A stretch of DNA of 64,000 bases, from assembly GCF_024166365.1 (NCBI RefSeq), contig NC_064822.1:106450823-106514822 (forward strand), in the 5' to 3' direction. The notes under the pieces were generated by a model that was given only the letters and a program-made list of their open reading frames with translations, searched no databases and was not told the DNA's origin. Shown here in pieces: positions 34,028 to 46,024 of the stretch. This stretch comes from Elephas maximus indicus. Its lineage: Eukaryota; Chordata; Mammalia; Proboscidea; Elephantidae. The position numbers and the translations under genes are program-made. Numbering within the stretch: position 1 is the stretch's first letter; the number at the start of each line of letters is the position of its first letter.

Positions 34028-37000
34028 GTGAGGGACCTGGAAAGAGAAAAGCATTTTTGACGTCCAGGCTCTTCCAGTGGCTGACCCTTGCTTGCATGCT
34101 GTCTCTGAGCCCCCATCGTAACTCTTAGGGTCCCGTGCCCCCGCCCCTGCGTTTTTGTTCTTGTGCTCGGGATTCGCACCCCGGCCCCCGACAGTGACTC
34201 GGCTTCCTGACCACTTCTAATTTTCAGTGCCCCACACTGAATTCCCCGCGCGTCCTGAGCTCAAATTTTAAGCCTCGCTTTCTCACCTCGGGTTTTACCG
34301 CTGCTACCTCGCTCACATCTCTCATCGGTCTTAACCTGTCGCGCAAATTGTCCCTCGTTCCTTGCACTCTGTCCAGACTCATATCACTACCTGACATCCC
34401 TTCCTGCCTGGCATCTTATATATCGTGGGCTTTTTCTGCCTGGATCCACCTTCCTCAGTTTGATTGCTTATCTCTCCTTGACCCCAAGACCTTCCCTGGA
34501 TTTCAGAAGTTTCAGGTGTTGGCCTGCACTCTTCGAGGCTGATGTTTAATACTAGGACCGGAGGTGTGAGGGGGCTTCCAGGCCTGGTTCCCAGATAGTC
34601 TCTTTGATGTTCCTTGTAGGTCTTCAAAGCTTCATCTCTCTCCAAAGGTGGATGTGAAGAGCATGATCTCTTACATGGCGACCAAGACAAAAGCGGTTAA
34701 TGAGAAATACCATCGTTTCTTGGACCGTAATTTCCCTCGCTTCTATGTCCTGTACACAATCTTCACGAAAGGTAAAAACAAAACTAAAACAGAAATTCCT
34801 TGAATCAGCTTTTTGGCATTATTGGTGAGTTACAATAAATAGGACTGTTTGCAGGTTCTGCTTTGGGGATGAGAGCTGGGATATCTTCTGTTTCTTAAAT
34901 ACTAGAATAGTAAACTAATCCTTATACATCAGCACTTCTTGAGGATGTTTCTAGAAAGGGGAAACAACTGCTGAAACACCTAGGGGTGGGGAGATATTCT
35001 TGCGCTTAACTTTTCTTAACTGCACACCTGAGTATAGTAAAAATCCTTTGTCATGCACAAGAGCAGGATCAATGGCTGCACAGACCTGTCCTGTGATGTA
35101 TCAGTGGACTTGGCCCATAAGGAAATGTGGTCTAATGCTTGTCACAAACCTATTCTAGGTAGCATGCTGTGGTGGAAATAGTGCTTCATATACTTGGTTT
35201 CTGAATGTCTCTGCCAGTTACTAGGAGATGGTATAGTGTCAGGTGTCCACTTTTTATAGCCAAAGTGCCTGGGTTCAAATGCCAGCTTGTCCTTACTGGC
35301 TGTGTGATTGGACTAGTTACTTAACCTCTCTGTCTTTTGGCTTTATTATCTGTAAAATGGGGATAATAATAGAACCTACCTATTGACAGCATGGTTGTAA
35401 AGATTAAATAAGCTATATTAATTAATTAAATTTAATAAGTAAATACATGCATGTAAAATACTTAGGATCTGATCTGTAGTAAGCATTCAATAAGTGTTAG
35501 TTTTTGGTAATTATTATACTTTATATTTATAATCCTAGTTACAATAAACTACCGCATTATAAATTCTGAGTATTATGATCATTATTACTAGCTTCATGGA
35601 CTTGTACAAATTGCTTATCCTTTTCTGTAAAATGGAGATAAAAATACCTGCTTTGTCTACCCTTATGTCTACCATGTAATCAGGATAGAATTGGAAAATC
35701 AATTGAAAACATTCTGGTTGGTTTAACTTTTATTATGGAAAAATTTTAAACATACATGAAAGGAGAGAGAATAGTATAGTAAACTTCCATATACTTAACC
35801 TCACTTCAGTAAGTATCAACTCTTGGCCACCGATCTTATTTCATCTATATGCCTGCCTTCTCCTGGATTTTTTTTTACGTCAATCTATTCATCATATCAT
35901 TTCATTCATAAATATGAAAGCATTTTTAAAAACTAAAGTGTTAGATAAATATAAGCATTATCATAGAATGACAATTAAAAATATATCTTAGAAATATAAT
36001 GAATTACAGTAATTATAAAGGTGTTCCAGAGAGGAGGTGAGTTAATGATATCTGGCCAGGGAATACATAGGGTTAATTGAGCAAGACTTCTTGGGGGTAG
36101 GGAGCTTTAAATCTTTGTTTTTTTTTTTTTTTTAATTGTGCTTTAGGTGAAAGTTTACAGCTCATGTTAATTTCTCATTCAAAAATTTATACACATATTG
36201 TTTTGTGACATTGGTTGCAATCCCCACAATGTGATAGCACGCTCCCCCTTTCTACTCTGGGGTTCCTGTGACCATTCGTCCAGTTCCTGTTCCTTCCTGC
36301 CTTCTCTTCCTGCATGGACAGGAGCTGCTCTTTTGGTCTTGTAGAAAGCTTTGAATCTTGATTTTTAAAAAGGAAATGATTAATGAACCAGAAAAGGGAG
36401 ACCATTCCAAAGTAGATCACAGAAGCCAGCTTGGGTGGAAGAGAGGTGATGTGCTGTGGGGGTAGGAGGGAGATGAGAAAAGAGATACAGGTTGGACTCC
36501 TAAGAGTTTCAAGTTACCTACTTTGAAGCTTTTATTTAGGCTTAGAGAGGGACAAGTGTACATGTGGGTGAACGTGGAGTAGGAAGCTGTGTTAAGATTC
36601 AAACTGGGATAACATCACACTCTGTGCTCTACTTTAATGAGGCAGGATTGCGGATGTTATGGGCTGATGCCAAAAAAGCTAGAAGAATAAAGACAAATAT
36701 GTTGAAGCACAATATAAAGTTTCATCAACTTTCATACCGGGAGATGGAGCATTTGAGACAGGTATGGGCTAGGGGACAGATAGCTGGAAGTTCATGGTGA
36801 TGTAAATAAAATTAACCAGGATCTCAATTTTTTTATTTCTCTTGTTCACCACTGATCAAACTTTTGCCCTTTGCCTTGAGATCCAAGTATTGAACTGAAT
36901 GAGGGCATCAGATTATTTGTCAGCCCTCCATAGCAAAGCTCCAAGAAAGTTTCTGGCACACTTTCTGAATAAGAGGTGTGAACACTAAAATCCTACTGAA

Positions 37001-40000
37001 AGTAGTATTTGGTGGATCCATTCTGAATATCAAGAAGAAATCACTGAGGGATTTGGTATAATGTCAGGCCTGGTACTAGACATTATCCGGGATACAAAAG
37101 TAAACAAATCAGAAGCTCTCTTCTCAAGGAGGAGCCCTGATAGCACAGTAGTTAAGAGCTACGGCTGCTAACCAAAGAGTTGGCAGTTCGAATCCACCAG
37201 CTACTCCTTGGAAACCCCATGGGGCAGTTCCACTCTGTCCTATATAGTTGCTATGAATTGGAATCATCTCAATGGCAACAGGTTTGGTCCTCAAGGAACT
37301 TACCGTACAGAGGTAGATGGGAATCATCTTGATCTTTTCTGGGCTGTGATGGAAGATGACTGCACAGTGGGATGGAGGGATTGTCCGTTACGTTCAGAAC
37401 TTACTGGGTTAAAACTGTGTCTGTGTTTTATTCTGCTTAGTTCCGCCGAGATGTCGCCAAGTGTCTTTTCCTGGGTATCATTTCCATTCCACCCTTTGCC
37501 AACTACCTGGTCTTCTTGCTAATGTGAGTACAGACTTCTGTCTCCCCAGCATCTTGAAGATATATAGTTTTTTTTTTTCTTTAATGAGAAGTTATTTTAA
37601 GAAGAGCTTTCCATTTCAGAAGCTAGGCAGAAGTTATCAAACTTCCTGCTCCAATCTTCTCATTATCCCAAAGTTCACGAAAGCCACTCCGTAACACTGG
37701 GGTAACTGAGATGCATCACAGCTGTAGGTGGCCTAGACTCTCCCTTTCTCTTAACTGCCCCTGTGTGGCGTGAAATAAGATGATGACCTACTCCGTCATT
37801 CCTGGAGACAGCAACCCAATCCCAGGAGGCATGTTTATTTGGGACAAATTTTTGTTCAGGAAAAAAAATGTATGTTATATTCATTTTATGTTGTTGCAGT
37901 TATCTATCAGTGTATAACAAACAACCGTATAGCTTATAGCTTAAAACAACTACCCTTTTCATGATTTGTGGGTCAGGGATTTGGGCAGAACTCCGTAGAT
38001 GATTGATTTTTCTGTTCCGTGTGGCGTTGACAGAGGTCCTTCAGTGGTATAGTTGGTGAATGGACTAGTCCAAGGTCTGCCTTGATGGGGATGACCGGAA
38101 GACTGGAATTGTCACCTGGAGTATCTACATGTGGCCCCCTTAATATGGCAGCCTCAGGGTAGTGGGACTTCTTACATGGTAGCTTGGGGTTCCAGAGTGA
38201 GTACTCCAGCAAATGAGGCAGAAGCTGCCTGGCCTTTTATAAACCAACCCTTGGGTGTCACATAGAATCACTTCTGTTCTTTTCCATTGGTTGAAGCAGT
38301 CATCCAGATTGAAAAAAAGGAATATAGACCTCATCTCTCAATGAGAGGTGTGTCAAAGAATTTGTGGCCATGTTATAAAAACAGCATACATGTAGACATG
38401 TAAATTTATTACCTCTTCTATACTGTGTACACATTAAGGACTATGCTATGGTATGAAGTTGTCAACATCACATACGGTGTCTAGCTCTATCTGCAGCTCT
38501 GTTCAACTTTGTCCAAAGTTCTTCACATTTTATTTTATGTGATTGCTGCATGCCAGGCCATTCTACCACTGCTTCTTTTCACATACGTCAGTAGTGCTGT
38601 TTGAAATTGTGCTTCTGTGTATCTTTAAATTTTGGTCTGAGACTCACTCAGAAAGAACAGTGAGGTAGGGAAATAATGTCTCTATCTCTTCTTCCTAGTA
38701 TTCATGTCTGCCAAATGCTTTCTTAGCTGTCTTTGAAAGATGCCTATTTCTGCAAGTGACTTTGTGATTCCTTTTCCTGTAGGTACCTATTTCCTAGGCA
38801 ACTACTGATCCGACACTTCTGGACCCCAAAGCAACAAACTGTTTTCTTAGATATCTATCATGCTTTCCGGAAGCAGTCCCATCCAGAAGTCCTTACTTGT
38901 TTGGAAAGGACTATCCCTGTCATTTCTGATGCAGGACTCCGGTGGCATCTGACAGAGCTGTGCAGCAAGGTAGTCCCCAGGTGACCCTTCCTATAAACCA
39001 GGGATCTTATTAGATCCAGTTGCACTGAACTAGGAGAGAGGGCTAGTCAGGACATTCCTAATGTCTACCAATCTCTCACCTCTTTCAAGACACAGCATGG
39101 TACTCAGCCAGCAGTAAATGATATCCTGGTTCTGAGAGAGTGTTTCTCTAACCATCCTCTGGGCATGAACCATCTCCAGGCTTTGCAGTTGGTGAGTACT
39201 TTGAGGCCTTCTGTTTTCCACACAGCCTCACCTTGCTTCAGATCTTTGGTTGAAGTAATAGATGTTGACTTTATCTCTGTTGTGTTACAGAAAGTCTTGA
39301 GCCGGGCTATGCTTCTCACACCTCACCTGCCTCCTTTCTTGTTGAGAAGCCGTTTGAAGAATCATACCACTGTGATTCATCAACTGGACAAAGCTTTGGC
39401 AAAGCTGGGGATTGGTGAGCTGACTGCTCAAGAAGTGAAGTCGGTAAGAGCTCGATTGCAACATTGACTGTCAACCCCTGGTGGGCTTTTGAGCGTACTG
39501 GAGCTGGGCTCTTTGTCTTGTTTGTTGTATCAAAGCTCCAACTCTATTCTCTCAACTCATTTCTATGTCTTTTTTCAGTCAACTTAACTAGTGGGAAAGA
39601 CTTAGTTTACGTTTCTTTTTTTCTGGCACTTCAAAAACCAAAGACACTACACTCTAGGCCAATTGTTTTAGATTATATAAACCTCTTTCCGTGTCATCTT
39701 GTCCATCACCAGTTCATGGGCTCTTCCTCGAGCACAATGAAGAGAAACTGAAACCTGCCCAAACTGTCACGGTCAAAGTGGATGAGATTTAACTTACTTA
39801 AAGTGTGTAACTTATTTAAAAGGAGCCCTGGTGGCCCAGTGGTTAAGTGCTCTGCTGCTAACTGAAAGGTCTGTGATTTGAACCCACTAGCTGTTCTGAG
39901 GGAGAAAAGACCTGATGGTCTACTCCTGTGAAGATTTCAGCCTAGGAAGCCCTATGGGGCAGGTTTACTCTGTTCTGTAGGGTTGCTGTAAGGTTGTTAT

Positions 40001-41221
40001 GAGTTGGAACCTACGTGATGGCACACAACAGCAACAACTTATTTAAAGGAGATTTAGGATTATTTATGGGTTTTTACTTCTTTAGCATACCCACCCTGTG
40101 AGTATTGACTGTTTCTCTTCTGGGTGGTATAGGCTTGTTATCTCCGTGGCCTGAATTCTACCCATATTGCTGAAGACAGATGCCGAATTTGGCTGGGAGA
40201 ATGGCTGCAGATTTCCTGCAGCCTAAAAGGTAAGACAAATCCCATGGTTATGCCACTGAAATCCAAACCATTACTGCATTCTGTTCTACGATTGTTAGGG
40301 GTAGTGGTCTAACCTTTGAGTACTTGTCAGACCCTTACCTAACATGTTTCTAATTGAAGCAGTACAAACCCACATGCCTACAGGGGCTAGGCAGTTAATG
40401 AAGGAGACTGTGCAAGACAAGAGGGAGTAGTAGGCCCTGTGGGGCCATGAGAGTGAGTGCATGCTAGTCTAAAGCAGTTCCTCAACCTTGTTACTCCTGA
40501 CATTTTGCGGGGCTGGTCACACATTACAGGATGTTTAGCAGCATCCCTGACCTCTACCCACTAGATGCCAGTAGCACCTCCTCACCCCCAGTTATGACAA
40601 CCAAAAATGTCTCCAGATGTTGCCAGAAGTCCCCTGCGGGGCAGAATTGCCACAGTTGAGAAGCATTGATTGAAAGGCATGCGAATTCAAAACAAAACAA
40701 AAGCACTCTACTGGCTAAACAAAACAGTATGTGAGGGCCTGTGGGTCTCCTGTTTGCCACTTTTGGCTGGGTCTCAATGTTTTCTAGGCCTTTGGGTATT
40801 AGGAGAGGCCTACCAGTCTCCTTGGAGCTGAGAAATGTCCGCAGAGCACAGGCTTCTACCAGAAGAATCCCAAGGTAACAGGGTGGTTAGTGCCATTACC
40901 ATCTGAGTTTTCTGCTGCCTTTACATCAGAATCAAGAAATAGAGAATGGGTTAATCTGAACATATAGTAGAAGGAAAGGAAAGCATGCGTGCAGAGGCTG
41001 GAACAAGGCAGGAGAGCTCTGAGAACAATAAGCTCTTAATGCTACACCTCCCTGCACTTGGCGTCCTGCCTCCAGTATCAAGCCCTGTATTCCAAGGCAC
41101 TCAGAAGGCAGATCGTTCCCTGGCCAAACCACTGATATTGATGTTTTCAGAAGCTGAGCTGTCCCTCTTGCTGCACAGCGTGGTCCTGTTTTCCACCAAC
41201 TACATCGGGAAGAGGCACTGA
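33906..41221 (+). CDS. LETMD1: LETMD1, LETM1 domain-containing protein 1 (nine coding exons, 360 aa)
   Basis: LETMD1 is a mitochondrial inner-membrane protein distantly related to LETM1, needed for mitochondrial structure and respiratory function, notably in brown fat; older literature calls it HCCR-1. Nine coding exons (33906-34027, 34620-34771, 36646-36761, 37441-37523, 38783-38969, 39090-39191, 39291-39443, 40133-40229, 41151-41221) have AG/GT boundaries and join to exactly 1083 nt, 360 codons plus stop, the same length as human. The N-terminus [18 protein letters not shown] is an Arg-containing, acid-free presequence. Basic residues ([10 protein letters not shown]) precede a hydrophobic segment at about residues 138-161 ([20 protein letters not shown]). 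The rest is the LETM1-like domain, with HFWTPKQQ and [15 protein letters not shown]. No frameshift or internal stop, so it appears functional. Introns hold SINEs (37130, 39821), MIR (35225), an L1 scrap (36110) and a hAT element (40474). Convergent with CSRNP2. Confidence 0.97.
34028..34619 (+). other. LETMD1 intron 1
   Basis: GC-rich near the promoter; no repeat or RNA gene identified. Confidence 0.5.
34620..34771 (+). CDS. LETMD1: LETMD1 coding exon 2
   Basis: Acceptor TTCCTTGTAG. Reads [20 protein letters not shown] and ends [13 protein letters not shown] before GTAAAA. Confidence 0.95.
35225..35430 (+). repeat. MIR SINE in LETMD1 intron 2
   Basis: CCTGGGTTCAAATGCCAGCT, ACTTAACCTCTCTGTCTTTT and CTGTAAAATGGGGATAATAA are diagnostic MIR words. 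Confidence 0.88.
36110..36338 (-). repeat. L1 3' end scrap in LETMD1 intron 2
   Basis: Poly-T then GTGCTTTAGGTGAAAGTTTA and CACATATTGTTTTGTGACAT, the reversed L1 3' UTR also seen at 24200. Confidence 0.82.
36646..36761 (+). CDS. LETMD1: LETMD1 coding exon 3
   Basis: Reads [28 protein letters not shown]. Acceptor AATGAGGCAG has a poor pyrimidine tract; donor GTATGG. Confidence 0.95.
37130..37288 (+). repeat. AfroSINE in LETMD1 intron 3
   Basis: AGGAGCCCTGATAGCACAGT to CTCAATGGCAACAGGTTTGG, full length, about 150 bp before exon 4. Confidence 0.95.
37441..37523 (+). CDS. LETMD1: LETMD1 coding exon 4 (membrane segment)
   Basis: Reads [20 protein letters not shown] and on into NYLVFLL; acceptor TTCTGCTTAG, donor GTGAGT. 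Confidence 0.95.
37524..38782 (+). other. LETMD1 intron 4
   Basis: Contains a short MLT/MIR-like piece near 37905-37990; otherwise nothing recognised. Confidence 0.4.
38783..38969 (+). CDS. LETMD1: LETMD1 coding exon 5
   Basis: Reads [20 protein letters not shown] to [11 protein letters not shown]; acceptor TTTTCCTGTAG, donor GTAGTC. Confidence 0.95.
39090..39191 (+). CDS. LETMD1: LETMD1 coding exon 6
   Basis: Reads [20 protein letters not shown] to LQALQL; donor GTGAGT. 34 codons exactly. Confidence 0.93.
39291..39443 (+). CDS. LETMD1: LETMD1 coding exon 7
   Basis: Reads [20 protein letters not shown] to LTAQEVKS; acceptor TTGTGTTACAG, donor GTAAGA. Confidence 0.95.
39821..40035 (+). repeat. 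AfroSINE, longer subtype, in LETMD1 intron 7
   Basis: AGGAGCCCTGGTGGCCCAGT, extra GGAGAAAAGACCTGATGGTC block, tail TTATGAGTTGGAACCTACGT. Confidence 0.95.
40133..40229 (+). CDS. LETMD1: LETMD1 coding exon 8
   Basis: Reads [20 protein letters not shown] to QISCSLK; donor GTAAGA. It leaves one base, G, which completes a Glu codon with exon 9. Confidence 0.95.
40474..40670 (-). repeat. MER20-type hAT-Charlie DNA element in LETMD1 intron 8
   Basis: GCAGCATCCCTGACCTCTAC and TATGACAACCAAAAATGTCT are reverse-strand MER20 words; CAGATGTTGCCAGAAGTCCC fits too. Confidence 0.85.
41151..41221 (+). CDS. LETMD1: LETMD1 coding exon 9 and stop
   Basis: Reads [20 protein letters not shown] then KRH and TGA; acceptor TGATGTTTTCAG. 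Human ends TRR, so only the last residues differ in kind. Confidence 0.95.
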
Positions 41222-42260
41222 GCGAACCGTGGCGTAGACGGCGTTGTCCTGCAGTCAACGTAATAACAGCAGCATGAGACCAAATGGCACTAATCAGCAG
41301 AGCCTGTGTGTACTGTTAGCTGTGTGGGAGCCTACGGAGCAGGTGCCACAGCCCTCAGTGTGGTACCCATAGGAGGGCTACCGACATTCCCCTTAGCGAG
41401 AGCTGAAACAAACCCTCTCATCAGGGGTGGCCACGTGAGGTGTCATCCTAACTCCCTCACAATTGGCCAGAGTTGGTGACAGCTGCATACTGGGCTTTTA
41501 CTGTGACGTGTAAATTTCAGGTCCTAGGAAGTGAGTTGGTGCCCCAGCTGGGAGTTCTTATCTGACCTAGGACCCATCCACTGCCATATTCTTATAGCTG
41601 TGTTTATTTTTTTTTTTTTATGGGCCGGGGGGCGGGGGAGGTAAAGATAATTTCTGGCTGGTGGGAACCGCACTGGTTAAACTGGAGCACTTACATGTAT
41701 GCATGTTCTTTGATACTCTCCTCATGGTATGACCAAAAGTAGGGATTTTATTTTGTTCTCATTGGCATGGACTAACCATTCCCTTTCCTTTTCAAATCCT
41801 TTGACCTTTAAAGTTGACCTTAACTTAAAAAACAAAGAAACAACTTCTGGGAACAGTTTAACAGAAAAGATAAAAGGAAGCACAAGTGCTGCTTGACCCC
41901 TTCTCCAGCGTTTACAGCCTTCGTTCCCCGTGTCTTAACTTCCGGGCTGTAGGACAGCCCCTGTGGATCTTAAACTCTTTGCTCCCTCTGCTGTGTTGCA
42001 GTGATCCAGCTGTACCTGGCAGTGGCTGCCTTCTTTGAGCCATGGATCCAGTTCTGTAAGGTACTAATTACTGCCCACCTGGGGAGGCCAGGGGAGGTCA
42101 GCATCGAGATAGAAAGTTAGATTCAGCATCTGTCCGTGTACACCAGTGACTTGTAGTAACTTACTGTAAATGCATGAAGCACTGTCTTTAAACCCAAGTA
42201 AAGACTGACTGAAACTAGTTGCTGGAAATTACTTACGCACACACTAATCATTTTGCTAAG
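41222..42260 (+). other. LETMD1: LETMD1 3' UTR and flank (end uncertain)
   Basis: No AATAAA or ATTAAA was spotted soon after the stop. AGTAAA near 42198 is the best variant signal by eye. A phase-compatible alternative exon candidate lies at 42002-42120. Confidence 0.4.
42002..42120 (+). CDS. Candidate alternative terminal exon of LETMD1
   Basis: The acceptor CTCCCTCTGCTGTGTTGCAG is followed by a frame that, joined to the one-base overhang of exon 8, reads VIQLYLAVAAFFEPWIQFCK and stays open for 39 residues to a TAG at 42118. The first 20 residues end at a possible donor (AAG, GTACTA). It would replace the EAELSLL..KRH tail. Whether it is transcribed is unknown. Confidence 0.35.
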
Positions 42261-42509
42261 GCTCCTTTTGCAAGACTGACATAACCTAACTAATGGGGAG
42301 ACAGCTGGTTGAAATAGAACCTTCCAAGGGGATAGCAGTTACGAAGAAACTGATTTGAAGCTGTTCCTCTTGATGGGCATCTTAAGATGTCCTAATAGGA
42401 ATAGAGAATTTCGTAGATTTGAAGTTAATGGAATTAACTTTCAACGGGGCAGGAGTGAGACCTGCTTCAGCTGAAGAGCTCTTGATGTTCCAAAGAGAAT
42501 ACTGTATTT

Positions 42510-45100
42510 TCCCATCTTAAAATGTTTTTATTGTTAACATTAATCCCTAACTGGCCCAATTACTTTTATATACAGAGCTGAAGAAGCATCCTTTCTCTAA
42601 CAAGTACCTGAGTTGTGGCCTGCCAAGAAAAAGAATAACAAACCATCCTTTTGAATATTTCTTTAATATTACATTTAAATATTCTCTTTAAATACAGCAT
42701 TATCACAATGAAAAGGACCTAAAGGCAAAAAAAATTTTTTTTTCAGAGAACCAGACAAGCTTTGGATTCACATTGAAAATACTACCTGTGTACATTATGT
42801 GAGAAAGGAAATTGGAAAATAATAGGAGTTGCAAAGTCATTTCTTTTATCTAGGCCTAGACGGACCAGGACTGAAGCTATCTGCTTCTGTGATCAGAGGG
42901 CTAGCTTCCTAGCAACCATGAACTATAAGTCTCCTGTCCAACTCAGATAGCACCAGAAATGAGATGCACTAGGTTTAGAAAAGGCCTTTTGCTCAACAAG
43001 ATAGTTACTGCTAAATGTTAGTATTTAGCATTCAGAAGCTTGGAATCAGTGTGAGTCAGAATTATAGTTAATAAAGGGATGGATTTGATTTAAGAAAGTA
43101 GTTTTTCAGAAAAATCAACTATCTTATGGGTTGGGAATGGGTTTAGTAATTACAGCTTGATCCCAAAGGCTATTGTCTCTCACTGAGCAGCCGGAATCCA
43201 CTTTCCTAGATGAAGCGGGAGCCTTCCTGAGGAGGGACTTTCAGAGAAGATGCCTTTCTCCCTAAAAAAAAAAAGAGTTAACTAAATTCCCAGTTAAGCT
43301 CCAGTCTTGTAGTGGAGGGTACCAGGCTAAGATGGGGGAGTATAGCTCAGTTCAAGGTAGTATCTAGATCTCAGGGACTGTCAACTGTTTTGTAAGGGCA
43401 GGGGGGGGGCAGAGATAAGGACCTATATACTTAAGAACATCCCTCCAAACAAAAACAGGAACAGAGAAGCAGAATGGCTTATGAGATGTATCTCTATTAA
43501 GTACCACGCCTTTCAGGCTCAGGGTATAGGGATTTTATAGATGAAATGCTGCCACATACATGAAGGTTGTTCTAAGGCACCAGGGCCTTAATATCCCACA
43601 AAAAAACACTTCATGAGCAAGATAAGTAGGAACAGTTATTCCCGCCAACCAAAAAAAAAATTTTCCACGTTTTCCTTCCTGGTTGGTAAACCAGAAGTGA
43701 AGCGCACTGTGAAGGGTGATAATACTGTTTTGCTCCCTACTGCGCCCACTCAGAACAGGCAAGGTAACTTTGCTGATAAAACAGAATTCAGTGGTATCTG
43801 ATGGAGCACATCCTGCAATATAAACTGGACCTAAGAGGAAAAGGAACCATATCCCTCCAACAGAGGTAAGAACTGAATTCAAGTCCTATTCTACAGACTT
43901 CAAAGGTGGTTTTCAGAACTTGTGTCCTCCAGCGGGTTGGATGTGGCATTTGGGAACTGGTTCAGCCTCCAATTTTTGTCTGTCATCAAGGCAGAGGGGT
44001 CCACTAAACAGCTATAGTTCTTGGGGGGTGAGCTGGAATAGTGTGAGGACTTTCTAACCCCGTACATCTAAGAAGGATGAGGAGGGTAGATAGAGGAAAA
44101 AAAAAACTAGTTGGTGACCTTGACTGCCACATCCTATAGTCCATTAAAGCTCAGATCTCTCAAAGAGGGGAAAAACCTGGCTGAAAAGGCAGGCGTGGCA
44201 CAAATAAAGCCATCTTCTTCCCAGACAGCAGCCTATTCCTGCTGCCTCCTTTGGATATAGTTTAATGCTCCATATAAGCCTCCCATGGGATGTGTGAGCT
44301 TCAACCTAAAGCTGCCTGACAGAGCTAGTGTTAGAGAAGATGCAGACTCTTTACACCACATCTGTATCAGTCTAGCTCCTGTTCTCCAAAGGAAAAAGGA
44401 TCGGGGGAAAGGACGAATAGACAGGTTTAATTCTAGTACCTAAGAACCTGTGAAAGAAGCAATTCAGGTTATAGACCAGGAACCCCAGTGTGGGGAACAG
44501 GTCAGAGAAAAGTAAACATGGCAAACATTAACTTAGTTACCAGAAAGGGGGGAGGGGAAGGGCAGGTTAAATTTTCGTAAATCCTGGAGGTTTTATACAG
44601 ATACCCTTCCACCCCCTTATCTCCAGATTCGATTTGTTGTCATTTCCAATTGTATTATAATGATACACCAAAATGGGATAGCAGAGTAATAACTGAGAAA
44701 TGAGGTTGTACCCTGTCTGGAGCTCAGGAGAGAAGGGGCTTTGCCATGTTCAAATTCTTGTGTTATGGTCCCTACATAAAGAATAGCTGCTTGAATTACC
44801 CAACTTCTCCTGTGAGATCCTAGTTCTTTGTTCCAATGGCCCAGAAAGCTCAGTATTCGGCACTATGCAGCCTCCTCTGCCCAGGACCCTACACCCAGAT
44901 CAAAGCTGGGGGTGGTCTCCTTGGTTCTGTTTCCCTTTTAAAAAATACTTGTAACAAACAATCCTTTCCCACCCGCTCCCCACAGACCCAAATAAAATAA
45001 CATGGGAGCAGCAGCTGCTTCTACAGTTTTGTTTTGAAATGGCGTTAGATAAAATAAGGGAATAAATAGAGAATGGGTAAGAGGCAGACTCCATTCCGCA
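42510..45100 (-). other. CSRNP2: CSRNP2 3' UTR
   Basis: About 2.6 kb of single-copy-looking sequence after the stop, ending at minus-strand polyadenylation signals (ATTAAA at 42667, AATAAA at 42532). The plus-strand open frames here are not supported. No SINE interrupts it, in contrast with the surrounding introns. Confidence 0.7.
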
Positions 45101-46024
45101 TCACACTGTCAGAGGGAGTTCTAGTGCAGAGTCCTCCGGGGGCCGGTCCTCACTCTGCTGGGAGGTCTTCTCCACCCCACAGCCCTCTTCATTGTCCACA
45201 CGGAAGGGGAGGGTTGAGGGGGACCATGAGGGGTGGAAGTCGTCATTCTCAGGCTCCTCAGGGTTACAATCTTCAGGCAACAGCGCTTCTAGAGTGGGTG
45301 TTTTCCCCACCTCTGATTTACAGAGGGCAGCTGGGTCTGTGGGGCTGCAAGCCACCAGTGAGGTAACAGGGAGAGAGAAGACACTTAGATCCTTCTCCTT
45401 GGGGAAAGAGGGTGGGGCCTCTTCTGTACCAGGCTCTCCTTTCACCCCCAAGACTGGCCTCTGCTCCACCTGATAATAGACCAGGGGCCCACTGTTCAAG
45501 TAGGACGGGTTGTTCACCGTTGAGGCAGTTGGGTGGTCTGAGTTCTCAGCAAAACACAGGACAGAGGAGCCTGGGGGCAGCTGAGCCTGGATGAGAATCG
45601 GGGCTGTGAGGCCTGGGCACAGCTCTTCGGGAACAGCCAGGGGCTCCTCCAGGATGCACACCCCCAGGCTCTCTATACTGGAGTCTAGGCTGGCACTCGA
45701 GCCACTGGAGTCTTCCTCTGCCTTGAGCCGCTCCAGTTCCTCCGCACTCTGAAGGTGCATCACTGCTGTCTCGTTCTCAGCAATGAACTCCTGGAAGTCC
45801 TGTGTTTCAGAGCCCTGTGCTCCTGGCAGGCTGCAACTGGCGGTGGGTGAGGGCTCCTCGTCTGGGGCTGGTGGGCGGCTCACCTGCCGCTTGCTCTCTA
45901 GCTCCAGCTTCATGATGGTGTGCAGGTAATGAGTCCGGACTCGGATTGGATTAAATTCAATGCGCCCTGCCATGTTCCCACAGCCGTCCCGGGAGCAACC
46001 ACATGGAAAGGACATGCGATCCAC
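45101..46024 (-). CDS. CSRNP2: CSRNP2 coding exon 4, last exon
   Basis: Acceptor CCCCTCCCTCAG; starts [17 protein letters not shown] and ends LELPLTV then stop. 308 codons including stop. Confidence 0.97.
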   Translation of the reverse strand: MDRMSFPCGCSRDGCGNMAGRIEFNPIRVRTHYLHTIMKLELESKRQVSRPPAPDEEPSPTASCSLPGAQGSETQDFQEFIAENETAVMHLQSAEELERLKAEEDSSGSSASLDSSIESLGVCILEEPLAVPEELCPGLTAPILIQAQLPPGSSVLCFAENSDHPTASTVNNPSYLNSGPLVYYQVEQRPVLGVKGEPGTEEAPPSFPKEKDLSVFSLPVTSLVACSPTDPAALCKSEVGKTPTLEALLPEDCNPEEPENDDFHPSWSPSTLPFRVDNEEGCGVEKTSQQSEDRPPEDSALELPLTV

